From: Neobacillus novalis NBRC 102450
GTDB lineage: Bacteria; Bacillota; Bacilli; Bacillales; Cytobacillaceae
DNA length: 64,000 nt
Direction of reading: 5' to 3'
Assembly (NCBI RefSeq): GCF_001591805.1
Contig: NZ_BCVP01000004.1
Coordinates: 124,001-188,000, forward strand
Part shown: piece after piece, positions 36,848 through 45,652 of the stretch
Layout: each line of letters begins with the position of its first letter
Position numbering within the stretch: position 1 is the stretch's first letter
Program-made: the position numbers and the translations under genes
The notes under the pieces: generated by a model
What the model was told of the DNA's origin: nothing
What the model saw: only the letters and a program-made list of their open reading frames with translations
Databases searched by the model: none

Positions 36848-36885
36848 TTGAACATTTGTAAATACCTTTATGAACAAATGTAAAA
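36848..36885. promoter_or_regulatory. candidate DeoR operator upstream of deoC
   Basis: TTGAACATTTGTAAAT (36848-36862) and TGAACAAATGTAAAA (36871-36885) share the core ACATTTGT or its complement. The same core recurs upstream of deoR (37941-37954). B. subtilis DeoR binds a TTGAACAAAA-type palindrome, so these are good candidates. Confidence 0.5.
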
Positions 36886-36902
36886 TATTTAATATTTAAA
36901 AA

Positions 36903-36934
36903 GACTAAAATAGCAGCGATATGCTATTTTAGTC
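36903..36934 (-). terminator. terminator of deoR
   Basis: GACTAAAATAGCA pairs perfectly with TGCTATTTTAGTC around a 6-nt loop; it spans the deoR stop and is followed by T5 on the minus strand. Confidence 0.85.
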
Positions 36935-37873
36935 CTTTTTATCAAGTAAAAATTGTGCTGTAAATTGGTCTGTAATCAGCACATTTGCGTACTCACCCTT
37001 TAATGCGCCGTAAATTCCTTCAATTTTATTCGGTCCGCCAGCAACCAAGATTGAGTACTCCTTCTGCCGGAGGTTTTTTAAATTAACGCCAAGCGTTCGT
37101 TCATTTAAGCTTTCGTTACATATTTCCCCTTGTCGGTCAAAGAAACGCGAACAAATATCTCCTACCGCCTTTCCATTAAGGGAGTCCAAATCAGTGTCCG
37201 TAAAATAACCTAATTGAAATAATAATGAGTCCGTTTTAATAGAACCAATCGTAAACAAAGCGATATTAGCCTGGACACCCAGCTCTAATATCTTTCGAAT
37301 ATGGCGGTCAGCCTCCATTGCTTGTTTCACGACAACATGATCAACAATTGCTGGCAAAGGCAGATTGTGCGGTGTTGTATTATAGGCTTTCCCGAAAAGG
37401 TACAAGATTTCAGATGCGTGCGTGTTCGTTTCCGCATGGCTTACACCGCCTTTTAATTGAACAACATGGACGTTTTTTACGTATTTCTGCTTTAGTTCGA
37501 TAGCGATATGATAAAGCGTCGTTCCCCATGTCACACCAATAATGTCGTTATCCTTAACTATTTCATCAAGATACAAGGCCGCCTTTTCTCCAAGGTAATT
37601 TTTGATAATATGGTTTTCAAATTGCGGGATGGAGGCTACTACGGCCTTTTTTAAATTGAACTTTTTTTCTAACTGTAACGCCAAATTTTCAACGTCCTCT
37701 GAAGGGTCCATTATGCTAATTTGGACAATGCCCTCACTTTTCGCCTGCTGTAATAATCGGGATACAGTTGGCCGTGAAACCCCCAGAAGCTTAGCAATAT
37801 CGTTTTGGTTATAATCTAATAAATAATATAATTTAGCCGCTTCAATCACCTTAGTTAGCTTTTCTCGATCCAC
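36929..37873 (-). CDS. deoR: deoxyribonucleoside regulator DeoR (SorC family)
   Basis: The 314-residue repressor matches B. subtilis DeoR along its length. The N-terminal HTH is NQNDIAKLLGVSRPTVSRLLQQAK (about 22-45), followed by the SorC sugar-binding domain with GVTWGTTLYHIA, VVQLKGGVSHAETNTHA, ANIALFTIGSI, AVGDICSRFFD and SILVAGG. In B. subtilis it is released by deoxyribose 5-phosphate. GTG 37873 is preferred because AAGG is 8 nt upstream and the N terminus is then MDREK as in B. subtilis. Confidence 0.93.
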   Translation of the reverse strand: MDREKLTKVIEAAKLYYLLDYNQNDIAKLLGVSRPTVSRLLQQAKSEGIVQISIMDPSEDVENLALQLEKKFNLKKAVVASIPQFENHIIKNYLGEKAALYLDEIVKDNDIIGVTWGTTLYHIAIELKQKYVKNVHVVQLKGGVSHAETNTHASEILYLFGKAYNTTPHNLPLPAIVDHVVVKQAMEADRHIRKILELGVQANIALFTIGSIKTDSLLFQLGYFTDTDLDSLNGKAVGDICSRFFDRQGEICNESLNERTLGVNLKNLRQKEYSILVAGGPNKIEGIYGALKGEYANVLITDQFTAQFLLDKKD

Positions 37874-37940
37874 AAACATCACCTTACATCTAAAATATTT
37901 ACCTTATTGTAACAAAGAATCCGTGCAGTCCATAATTTCT

Positions 37941-37973
37941 TTACATTTGTAAAATCAACTTTGAACATTTTTG
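37941..37973. promoter_or_regulatory. candidate DeoR autoregulatory operator
   Basis: TTACATTTGTAAAA (37941-37954), itself palindromic, is followed by TTGAACATTTTTG (37961-37973). Both elements also occur in front of deoC. Confidence 0.45.
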
Positions 37974-38154
37974 TCGATTCCATTAGTTTAACCAAAGGTG
38001 AATTTTCATCCCGCATTAGGGGGAAAATTGACAGAACATGCGTGGGTTCCCTTAGATAAATTAGAAATAGTCACGAAATAGTCATCCGAATGTTTGGATT
38101 TTTTCTGTATACTAGAAACAGGAAATAGATTCCTATGAAGAAGGAGGTGAGAAT

Positions 38155-40329
38155 ATGCAGAAATTAGCGGGATTCATTTACCGAAATCGTAAATGGGTGT
38201 TAATGGTTTGGATTTTTGTCATTATTTTGTTTGGATTTTTCGCATTACAATTACCCTCAGTTTTAAGCGGTAATGGCTTTGAGTATAAAGGAGAATATAA
38301 TGAAACAAGGAAAATACTTGAAAAAGACTTTGGACAAGCCAAATCATCGATTATCCTTGTTTTCGAAAAGGATAAAGCTGTTAGTGACAAGAATTTCAAC
38401 CAATTTATTGATAGCACCTTTGAAAAATTAACAGATTTTGATGGGGCAGAAAAGATTATTTCCCCTTTCGAACGAGATGGAATGATCAAAGATCAATATG
38501 CATATGGAATTCTTACTTTTAACAAAAACGCAGAAAGCCTAGGGAAGGAAATTGCCGAATTAAAGGATTTGCTAAAAAACAAGCAGGGCTTAAAGGTTAC
38601 TATGACAGGGGAGCCAATTATTGTTCAAGACCTAAATGCAGCAAGCCAAGAAGATTTAGCAAAGGCGGAAATGATTGGGCTGCCAATTGCCCTAGTGGTT
38701 CTTATCCTTGCATTTGGAAGTCTTGTCGCCGCCTCGCTGCCGTTAGTAATCGGGATCATTTCAATCCTCATCACCATGGGAACTGTATACTTTTTTAGTT
38801 ATGGCGCTGATTTATCCATCTTTATCTTAAATATTGTTCCGATGATTGGACTTGCCTTAAGCATTGATTTTGCCTTGTTATTTATTAATCGCTATAAAGA
38901 AGAATTACAAAGCAAATCGATTCAGGAAGCGATTGAAATAACGATTGCTACAGCCGGCCGCTCGATAATTTTTTCCGGTCTTTGTGTTTTTATCGGCTTA
39001 TCAGGTCTTTGGTTTATTCAAATTGATATTTTTCAAAATGTTGCCCTTAGCGGCATGACAGTTGTGCTTATTTCTGCTTTATGTGCGTTAACCTTTCTCC
39101 CTGCCTTGCTAGCCATATTAGGGAAAAACATCAATAAATTAAGTGTTCTCCTAGTAGCACTCGGGAAAACAAGCATTTGGCACAAGTTTGCTAAGTTTGT
39201 GATGCGGCGCCCTGTTCTGATGGCAGCAGCGGCTTTGGCTGTTCTGTTGATTGGACTCTTGCCAGTTAAGCAAATGACGTTATCGATACCCGGCACAGAT
39301 TCACTTCCACCGAAATATCCATCTAGATTAGCAATAGAAACCTACAAAGAACATTTTATCGCGAAAGATAAACGCGATGAGAAAAAGGTAACGATTGTCC
39401 TTGAAACCAATGGAAATGTCTTAGAGAAGAACAATCTTAAAAAGGTAACTAAGGTCGTCAATGAACTAGAAATAGATCAGCTTGTTTCTTCGGTTGACTC
39501 TCCTTTTTCTGCAACGGGAGCTAAGGATGGCGTACAACTCTTACAACTGCTTACCAATGGGGATAAAGCTAAATTAGCTCCAGTGACCGACCACTTTATC
39601 AGAGATAATAAAATGCTTTTGGAAGTGTATTTAAAAACCGGAGAACATTCCACAAAGGCAAGACAATGGGTAAACACATGGTCTAATAAAGAGTTAGGAC
39701 TAAAGGCATCATTTGGCGGACGAATTAAGTTTGAGCAGGAAATCTTTACGGAAATTGTTAAGAAGGCTCCCAATGGATTACTACTGATCGTTATTTCAAC
39801 ACTCATTATTCTTATGGCTGCCTTCCGTTCGGTGCTCATTCCGGTGAAGGCAATTTTGATGAATATATTAAGCTTAGGATGTACGTTTGGAATTGTTGTT
39901 TGGGTTTTCCAGGAAGGGCATTTTGGAATGACTCCTGTTACTATTGGTTTAATCTTGCCGGTGTTTGTTTTTTCACTGGTGTTCGGACTTTCAATGGATT
40001 ATGAGGTCTTTCTTATTTCCAGAATTCAAGAGTTTTACTTAAAAACAGGTGATAACAGCGCAGCAACAATATCTGGGTTAACCTATACGAGTAAAATAAT
40101 TACCTCCGCAGCTGCCATCATGATTGTTGTTACCGGTGACTTTGCCTTCACAGGCGTGATGCCGATTAAACAATTAGGTGTCGGAATTGCGACAGCGATT
40201 TTTATTGATGCCACAATCGTACGGATGATACTCGTTCCTGCCCTGATGAAGCTGCTTGGCGACTGGAACTGGTGGTTCTTTGGCTACAAAAATAAAAAAC
40301 TTTTCAAGACACGAAAAAAGCCAGCCTGA
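38155..40329 (+). CDS. MMPL-family RND transporter (YdfJ-like)
   Basis: The 724-residue membrane protein has the MMPL duplication: two blocks of a first helix, an extracellular loop and five clustered helices (about 10-330 and 355-710). Conserved segments include MIGLALSIDFALLFINRYKEEL and FSLVFGLSMDYEVFLISRIQEFY, with the Asp-Tyr proton-relay pair in the second half. B. subtilis YdfJ has the same length. The substrate (lipid or drug) is unknown. AAGGAGGTGA precedes the ATG. Confidence 0.92.
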   Translation: MQKLAGFIYRNRKWVLMVWIFVIILFGFFALQLPSVLSGNGFEYKGEYNETRKILEKDFGQAKSSIILVFEKDKAVSDKNFNQFIDSTFEKLTDFDGAEKIISPFERDGMIKDQYAYGILTFNKNAESLGKEIAELKDLLKNKQGLKVTMTGEPIIVQDLNAASQEDLAKAEMIGLPIALVVLILAFGSLVAASLPLVIGIISILITMGTVYFFSYGADLSIFILNIVPMIGLALSIDFALLFINRYKEELQSKSIQEAIEITIATAGRSIIFSGLCVFIGLSGLWFIQIDIFQNVALSGMTVVLISALCALTFLPALLAILGKNINKLSVLLVALGKTSIWHKFAKFVMRRPVLMAAAALAVLLIGLLPVKQMTLSIPGTDSLPPKYPSRLAIETYKEHFIAKDKRDEKKVTIVLETNGNVLEKNNLKKVTKVVNELEIDQLVSSVDSPFSATGAKDGVQLLQLLTNGDKAKLAPVTDHFIRDNKMLLEVYLKTGEHSTKARQWVNTWSNKELGLKASFGGRIKFEQEIFTEIVKKAPNGLLLIVISTLIILMAAFRSVLIPVKAILMNILSLGCTFGIVVWVFQEGHFGMTPVTIGLILPVFVFSLVFGLSMDYEVFLISRIQEFYLKTGDNSAATISGLTYTSKIITSAAAIMIVVTGDFAFTGVMPIKQLGVGIATAIFIDATIVRMILVPALMKLLGDWNWWFFGYKNKKLFKTRKKPA

Positions 40330-40347
40330 TTTACCGGGCTGACTTTT
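40314..40347. terminator. bidirectional terminator
   Basis: AAAAG-CAGCC and GGCTG-CTTTT pair around a central loop between the convergent MMPL gene and the oxidoreductase operon. Confidence 0.75.
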
Positions 40348-40352
40348 CTTAT

Positions 40353-40907
40353 TTAGGATATTTCTACAGCGACAAGCGAGGCACCCTTTTTCAATGCCTG
40401 TTTGTTCACCTCAATTAAATGATGCTTATTAGTTGAAAGAACTTTCTTTAACGATTCAACAATGGAATCAGTTGAAACTAGTTTTGTCAATTCCAAAAAG
40501 GCACCTAATAAAATCATATTGGCTACCCGGGAATTTCCTAAATCATTGGCTATATCTGTTGCCGTTATTTCAAGCACCTTAATATCCTTACGCTCCGAAG
40601 CTCTAACCACGAGGGAAGAATTAATAATCAACAATCCTTCCTGTCGGACACGCGGCTCGAACTTGTCAAACGAAGGGTTATTTAAAACGATGGCCGTTGA
40701 TGGTCGGGTTACAAGCGGTGATCCTACTGGTTCGTCACTTACTACAACCGCACAATTCGCTGTTCCACCCCGTTGTTCGGGCCCGTATGAAGGCAGCCAC
40801 GAAACACCTTTTCCCTCAATCATTCCTGCATAGGCAATGAGCTGTCCCATCGACATAACTCCCTGCCCGCCAAATCCGGCAATGATAATCTCTTCAAGCA
40901 TGTTCAT
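40353..40907 (-). CDS. 2-oxoacid:ferredoxin oxidoreductase, gamma subunit
   Basis: The 184-residue subunit matches the POR/KOR gamma domain that closes the active site: IAGFGGQGVMSMGQLIAYAGM (about 8-28), SWLPSYGPEQRGGTANCAVVVSDEPVGSP, and NMILLGAFLELTKLVS. It is the last gene of the operon, overlapping the beta subunit gene by 4 nt. Confidence 0.93.
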   Translation of the reverse strand: MNMLEEIIIAGFGGQGVMSMGQLIAYAGMIEGKGVSWLPSYGPEQRGGTANCAVVVSDEPVGSPLVTRPSTAIVLNNPSFDKFEPRVRQEGLLIINSSLVVRASERKDIKVLEITATDIANDLGNSRVANMILLGAFLELTKLVSTDSIVESLKKVLSTNKHHLIEVNKQALKKGASLVAVEIS

Positions 40908-41656
40908 TTCACTCCCTCTTTGTTCTTATAAACACCAAGAGGATAGACGGGAACCATCTGATCTTTCACCCACTCAAGCGATTCAGCCGGATCAAGTCCC
41001 CAGTTTGTCGGGCAGGTCGATAATACCTCGACCATTGAAAAACCTAAGCCCTTTTTCTGCGTTTCAAATGCTTTCCAGATCGCCTTCTTTGTCTTCTGAA
41101 TATGTGGAACATCATGGGTGGAAACCCGTTCAATATAGGCAGCCCCATCCAGCGTCGACATCATTTCGCACACTTTAATTGGTGACCCTTGGATGCTAAT
41201 ATCTCGGCCAAATGGGGTTGTTGCCGTTTTTTGACCAATTAATGTGGTCGGTGCCATTTGCCCGCCAGTCATTCCATAAATTGCATTATTAACGAAAATA
41301 ACCGTAATATTCTCGCCTCTTGCGGCAGCATGAATCACTTCACTAATTCCTATCGAGGCAAGATCGCCATCACCTTGATACGTAAAGACCATTCGATTTG
41401 GCAGTACCCGCTTCACCCCTGTTGCCACAGCAGGTGCCCGGCCGTGAGCAGCCTGCGTCATGTCACAGTTAAAATATTCATACGATAACACCGAACAGCC
41501 CACAGAGGCAACACCGACAGTATCTTCTAAAATATCCATTTCTTCTAACACTTCACCAACAAGACGGTGAATTACTCCATGTGTACAGCCGGGGCAGTAA
41601 TGTGTTGGCTTATCCGTCAGTCCATTCGTTTTTTTAAAAACCGTTTTCATAGTCAT
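40904..41656 (-). CDS. 2-oxoacid:ferredoxin oxidoreductase, beta (TPP-binding) subunit
   Basis: The 250-residue subunit carries the thiamine diphosphate site: GDGDLASIG starts the motif and NNAIYGMTGGQ ends it. CPGCTHG near residue 19 and the later Cys in GCSVL are typical of the Fe-S-containing beta chain. It overlaps both flanking genes by 4 nt, so all are translated in concert. Confidence 0.94.
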   Translation of the reverse strand: MTMKTVFKKTNGLTDKPTHYCPGCTHGVIHRLVGEVLEEMDILEDTVGVASVGCSVLSYEYFNCDMTQAAHGRAPAVATGVKRVLPNRMVFTYQGDGDLASIGISEVIHAAARGENITVIFVNNAIYGMTGGQMAPTTLIGQKTATTPFGRDISIQGSPIKVCEMMSTLDGAAYIERVSTHDVPHIQKTKKAIWKAFETQKKGLGFSMVEVLSTCPTNWGLDPAESLEWVKDQMVPVYPLGVYKNKEGVK

Positions 41657-42717
41657 ACTTGAACACCCCTAGCAACCATCATAATCTTATCGTATATTTC
41701 TTCTTGGGTAGGGACGACACCGCCGGTTCGGCCATAGAAATCTACCGGGGCATGGCCATTGACCGCTAATCTAACATCCTCAATCATTTGCCCGGCACTC
41801 ATTTCAACAGAAATATAGGCTTTTACCTGATCCCTAGTTTCAATGAACGGCTTTTCTGGGAATGGCCATAGAGAAATCGGCCTAATCAAGCCAACCTTGA
41901 CTCCTTCTTGCCTTGCCTTGCTAATCGCATTCATCGTTATCCGCGCGGTTGTTCCGAAGGCAACCATAATATAGTCGGCATCGTCTAAGAAATAAGTTTC
42001 ATAGCGAACCTCATTTTCCTTAATGCGCGCGAATTTCTGTTGAAGATTACAATTTCTCCTCTCAAGACTCTCGGCATCAAGCTCAAGTGATGTGATGATT
42101 TTCGGTTCGCCATCGCCGCGCGTGCCAGTTGTTGCCCAATCCTTCTTAAACTGCTCTGTTTCAGAACGTTCGCCAAACTCAACAGGCTCCATCATTTGCC
42201 CTAGCATACCATCGCCCATCAATATCACCGGTGTCCGGTAACGGTCGGCAATATCGAAAGCCTCCTGTGTTAATTCAACAATTTCCTGCAGACTGGCCGG
42301 CGCTAATACAGGAAGATTGTAATCCCCATGCCCCCCGCCTTTTGTTACTTGGAAATAATCCGATTGGGCAGGTTGAATATTTCCTAATCCCGGACCGCCG
42401 CGAACGATATTGCAAATAACCGCAGGAAGTTCGGAGCCAACTAAATAAGAGATTCCTTCTTGTTTCAAGCTAAAGCCTGGGCTTGAGGAGGATGTCATCA
42501 CCCTGACACCCGTACTCGCTGCACCATAGACCATATTGATAGCGGCAATTTCACTCTCTGCCTGTAAAAATAATCCGCCGACCTCTGGGAGCCTTCTTGC
42601 CATATAGGCAACCAACTCACTCTGCGGCGTAATTGGATAACCGAAAAAGTACTTACAGCCAGCATGCACTGCTGCTTCTGCAATCACTTCATTACCTTTC
42701 ATTAACACTTTCCCCAT
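41653..42717 (-). CDS. 2-oxoacid:ferredoxin oxidoreductase, alpha subunit (VorB/KorA-like)
   Basis: The 354-residue subunit has the pyrimidine-binding domain GYPITPQSELVAYMA (about 26-40), SSSSPGFSLKQEGISYLVGSELPAVI, and a C-terminal transketolase-like domain with RPISLWPFP. It is closest to the VorB (2-ketoisovalerate) and KorA (2-oxoglutarate) types; substrate specificity cannot be decided from this sequence alone. The enzyme makes acyl-CoA and reduced ferredoxin from a 2-oxoacid. Confidence 0.92.
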   Translation of the reverse strand: MGKVLMKGNEVIAEAAVHAGCKYFFGYPITPQSELVAYMARRLPEVGGLFLQAESEIAAINMVYGAASTGVRVMTSSSSPGFSLKQEGISYLVGSELPAVICNIVRGGPGLGNIQPAQSDYFQVTKGGGHGDYNLPVLAPASLQEIVELTQEAFDIADRYRTPVILMGDGMLGQMMEPVEFGERSETEQFKKDWATTGTRGDGEPKIITSLELDAESLERRNCNLQQKFARIKENEVRYETYFLDDADYIMVAFGTTARITMNAISKARQEGVKVGLIRPISLWPFPEKPFIETRDQVKAYISVEMSAGQMIEDVRLAVNGHAPVDFYGRTGGVVPTQEEIYDKIMMVARGVQV

Positions 42718-42736
42718 AATATAAAACTCCCTTCAA

Positions 42737-42967
42737 TCACACAGTATGCAAGATTTTAACTGGCCGGTAGACAGCGATTACCGCATCTGGACATATTTGC
42801 GCACACTTTGCGCAGCTAATGCAGTTTTCCTGATCGACAACGGCTGCCGGCCGGTAGCCTTTACCATTTAAATAGTCTGCTAGAAAAATAACATTTGTCG
42901 GGCATACTTGAACACAAAGACTGCAGGATTTGCAAATGTCCTCATTAAAAACGACTTTTTTCTCCAT
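42737..42967 (-). CDS. 2x[4Fe-4S] ferredoxin-type delta subunit
   Basis: The 76-residue protein has two CxxCxxCxxxCP clusters: CKSCSLCVQVCP (about 12-23) and CISCAKCAQICP (about 48-59). This is the separate delta subunit of four-subunit 2-oxoacid oxidoreductases and passes electrons to the external ferredoxin. It lies 20 nt upstream of the alpha gene. Confidence 0.93.
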   Translation of the reverse strand: MEKKVVFNEDICKSCSLCVQVCPTNVIFLADYLNGKGYRPAAVVDQENCISCAKCAQICPDAVIAVYRPVKILHTV

Positions 42968-42982
42968 ATCGATTCAACTCCT

Positions 42983-43660
42983 TTAGCTCTCCCAAGGTAA
43001 TTTCATGTACCGTTCGATAAAAACTACTTGATGATTTTTCGCAAAATCTTCGGCTTCCTTTTTTAAATGGGCTGAAATGGTTGTATATAGAAAAGGAATA
43101 TCCAGCTCTTCCGCTAAACAACCGCTTAATTGATAGCCATTTTGAATATCATTCATCGTTGTTTCGGAGCCAATATTTGAGTTATTAATAATCCCGGTTA
43201 CCTTTAAGCGTGAGGCTTTTTCAATCTGCTCAATCGTATATTGAGCCCCTGCTACAGTACTGACATACGGGCGATTTCCATTTAGGACAAACAGTAATTC
43301 GGGACTTAAATCCTTCCATTCATGATAATATTGTCCCAAAGCAGCTGCCCCATCTTTATCACCGCCAGCATCAACGATTAACCTATACCTAGGGTCATGG
43401 AGCACGCGGTATATTTCACCGGACACAATTGGGAGATCGGCAGCTGCAAGCCGATTCTTCGGGGCGAGCAATTCAATATCATGCTGTTGGAAGATGCTCG
43501 CTGCATCTCTTGAACGATAATAAGGGTTAATAATATCTAAATCATTAATGGCGGTTTTTTCATGTTTCTGTCTCTCAGCCAATGCTAAATTAATGGCAAT
43601 CTCTGTTTTCCCGCTGCCAAAGTGACCAGATAGAATGGTAATTGTACTTAATGAATTCAA
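42983..43660 (-). CDS. P-loop ATPase (MinD/CobQ-like) of the oxidoreductase operon
   Basis: The 225-residue cytosolic protein has a Walker A loop GHFGSGKTE (about 12-20), a DLDIINPYYRSRD switch and VDAGGDKDGAAALGQYY (Walker B region). It is a SIMIBI-class ATPase of unknown role. It is the first gene of the operon, 15 nt before the ferredoxin gene. A part in cluster assembly or regulation of the enzyme is only inference. Confidence 0.8.
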   Translation of the reverse strand: MNSLSTITILSGHFGSGKTEIAINLALAERQKHEKTAINDLDIINPYYRSRDAASIFQQHDIELLAPKNRLAAADLPIVSGEIYRVLHDPRYRLIVDAGGDKDGAAALGQYYHEWKDLSPELLFVLNGNRPYVSTVAGAQYTIEQIEKASRLKVTGIINNSNIGSETTMNDIQNGYQLSGCLAEELDIPFLYTTISAHLKKEAEDFAKNHQVVFIERYMKLPWES

Positions 43661-43688
43661 CTGTCCTAATCCCTCCTCCCACTATAAC

Positions 43689-43702
43689 TGAAAGCGTTTG
43701 CA
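43689..43702. promoter_or_regulatory. cre-like CcpA site before the oxidoreductase operon
   Basis: TGAAAGCGTTTGCA matches the cre consensus TGWAANCGNTNWCA at all but one defined position. It lies about 30 bp before the first start codon and downstream of a TATAAT-like element on the minus strand (43740-43745). That position fits carbon catabolite repression. Confidence 0.6.
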
Positions 43703-43807
43703 TTATTTCGAATTGGAAAAAATCCCATTTCCATCAATCATTATAAAATACTTATCGATAAATCTCTTTGACTAATGTCACACTGCAATTCAGAAAATGC
43801 ACAAAAA

Positions 43808-43825
43808 GAAGTTCCGAGGAACTTC
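43808..43825 (-). terminator. terminator of the acidic hypothetical gene
   Basis: GAAGTTCC-GA-GGAACTTC is a perfect hairpin followed on the minus strand by T5. Confidence 0.8.
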
Positions 43826-43827
43826 CC

Positions 43828-44148
43828 TTATGACATAAATGAGAGAATTACTTTTTGCGGCAGCTCTGCTTCGCTATCTGTCTTTCTTTTTAGACGTTCA
43901 CAAGATGGCATTTCATATGAAAAATCCTCTACGTTTGGAGGAATAACTCCCCTTTGCTGTAACCGATCAAATACCCGTTGCATTGCATCTTCGGTTGTGA
44001 CCGTTTCTGTTGAATCTTCCAACTGAAAACATTCCACACAAGTTTCAATGATATTCTCTTCAATTTGTTCTTGGGCAAACACTAATTTAGCCCCTGCAAT
44101 ATGTTCTACTTCCTGATTCTCTAATTCAATGATGGTTGTAATATTCAT
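43828..44148 (-). CDS. acidic hypothetical protein
   Basis: This 106-residue protein has no signal peptide and no membrane helix, and is rich in Glu, with a CVEC pair near residues 37-40. GGAGGGTAA precedes its ATG and a terminator follows, so it is a real gene. I do not recognise it. Confidence 0.7.
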   Translation of the reverse strand: MNITTIIELENQEVEHIAGAKLVFAQEQIEENIIETCVECFQLEDSTETVTTEDAMQRVFDRLQQRGVIPPNVEDFSYEMPSCERLKRKTDSEAELPQKVILSFMS

Positions 44149-44378
44149 ACTGTTACCCTCCTCATTAATATAGCTACATTATAAATATTTTTCACTACGG
44201 ATAGTTTAAAAAACGTATTAGTTCATTATTTATTCATATGTTTTTGACAACTTTCTGTCCATAACAAAATCAATCTATTTCCGAATCAATCGCCAAATCA
44301 GAACCTCCCTAATAATTCTTGAAAAAGAGCAAATACTACCATTACTTTAAAAGAAAGTTCATCATGGAGGTCATCATA

Positions 44379-45488
44379 TTGCTTAAAAAAAGAATTGCTT
44401 TTCGACTCATTACAATCATTCTTTTTTGGCACTTATTCCCTACTCTTTCGCATGCAGTCGAAAATAATCAAGGAATAGTTGAATTGAGAATTCTTGAAAC
44501 GACAGATTTGCATGCAGATTTAGTTAATTATGATTATTATCAGACAAAGACAAATCAGCGAGTTGGTCTCGTCAAAACAGCCACACTTATCCACCAGGCA
44601 AGAAGCGAAGCAATGAATACGTTATTATTTGATGTCGGCGACCATTTAAAGGGAAATCCACTTGGAGAGTATTTAGCTAGAATCAGGGGGATGCAAAAAG
44701 GAAAGGTACATCCGGTTTATCGAGCCTTTAACTATCTAAACTATGATGCTATTGCCATTGGGAATCACGAATTCAACTATGGGTTAAAATTCTTAAATAC
44801 AGCCTTAAAAGGTGCGAAAATGCCTGCTGTCAATGCCAATGTCTTTTCCGTAAAAAAGAATAAGCCTTACTTTGCTCCCTATGTCATTCTTAAAAGGAAT
44901 GTGGTTGACTTATCAGGGCGTCACCATGAATTAAAAATTGGCGTAATCGGTTTTATGCCCACACAAATTATGAGCTGGGACCGAGCCAATCTTGATGGAA
45001 AAGTCTTTGCCAAACCAATTGTAGATGCAGCGAAGGAATTTGTGCCCGTCATGAAGGCTGATGGGGCAGATATTATCATTGCTCTTGCCCACACTGGTAT
45101 TAGTAATGAAGCCTATCGCCCCGACACCGAAAATGCTGTCTATTATTTAACACAGATTCCCGAAATTGACGCAATACTTGCTGGACATTCGCATAGCACC
45201 TTCCCTGGACCCATTTTTCAAAACCTGCCTAATACTAATTTGGAATCAGGTGCAATCAATGGTAAACCTGTTGTGATGGCTGGTGCCTTTGGTAACCGGC
45301 TTGGGATTATTGACCTTCAGATGGAACATAGAGCAGGTAAGTGGAAAGTCTTAGAAGGTACATCCCAAACAAGACCAATTGCCGATGATAACGGATTGCC
45401 CCTTGTTAAGAGAGATAAACGGTTATTCAAATTAGTAAAACGAGAGCATGAAGAAACAGTGGATTTTATCAGAAAAATAGGCCTATAA
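44379..45488 (+). CDS. truncated 2',3'-cyclic-nucleotide phosphodiesterase / 5'-nucleotidase (metallophosphatase domain only)
   Basis: The 369-residue protein has a signal peptide (MLKKRIAFRLITIILFWH, cleaved near SHA) and the calcineurin-like domain with DLHADL, DVGDHLKGNP, GNHEFNYG, ALAHTGI and GHSHSTFPG metal-ligand motifs. CpdB/YfkN-type enzymes continue for a further 250 or more residues with a 5'-nucleotidase substrate-binding domain. Here the frame stops at FIRKIGL, just where that domain should begin. TTG 44379 has GGAGG 8 nt upstream; the frame opens earlier at 44319. Whether it still works is uncertain. Confidence 0.85.
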   Translation: MLKKRIAFRLITIILFWHLFPTLSHAVENNQGIVELRILETTDLHADLVNYDYYQTKTNQRVGLVKTATLIHQARSEAMNTLLFDVGDHLKGNPLGEYLARIRGMQKGKVHPVYRAFNYLNYDAIAIGNHEFNYGLKFLNTALKGAKMPAVNANVFSVKKNKPYFAPYVILKRNVVDLSGRHHELKIGVIGFMPTQIMSWDRANLDGKVFAKPIVDAAKEFVPVMKADGADIIIALAHTGISNEAYRPDTENAVYYLTQIPEIDAILAGHSHSTFPGPIFQNLPNTNLESGAINGKPVVMAGAFGNRLGIIDLQMEHRAGKWKVLEGTSQTRPIADDNGLPLVKRDKRLFKLVKREHEETVDFIRKIGL

Positions 45489-45578
45489 TTTCGACTTAAT
45501 TTTCAGAAAAATTATTTCTTTACATCTAAAGAAGAGTTTAATAAAATAAAGATACATCAATAAATGGTGATTTATGGT

Positions 45579-45614
45579 GGAGTCTGTCAAAACGGGCTCC
45601 TTTTGTATTTTTTT
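45579..45614 (+). terminator. hairpin with T tract between the phosphodiesterase and permease genes
   Basis: GGAGTCTG pairs with CGGGCTCC (two wobbles), then TTTTG TATTTTTTT. It ends the upstream gene, or could attenuate the next one, whose start is 38 nt away. Confidence 0.7.
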
Positions 45615-45652
45615 AAGACACTATATAAATTCTCGGGAGAAGAGGTCGGTAA

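Noticed and set aside
40837..41178. Plus-strand ORF over the oxidoreductase genes
   Set aside because: Lies antisense to the well-supported gamma and beta subunits and has no ribosome binding site or family match.
45579..45652. Riboswitch-controlled attenuator of the permease gene
   Set aside because: Only a single terminator hairpin is visible; no aptamer or antiterminator pairing was found, and it fits as the terminator of the preceding gene.
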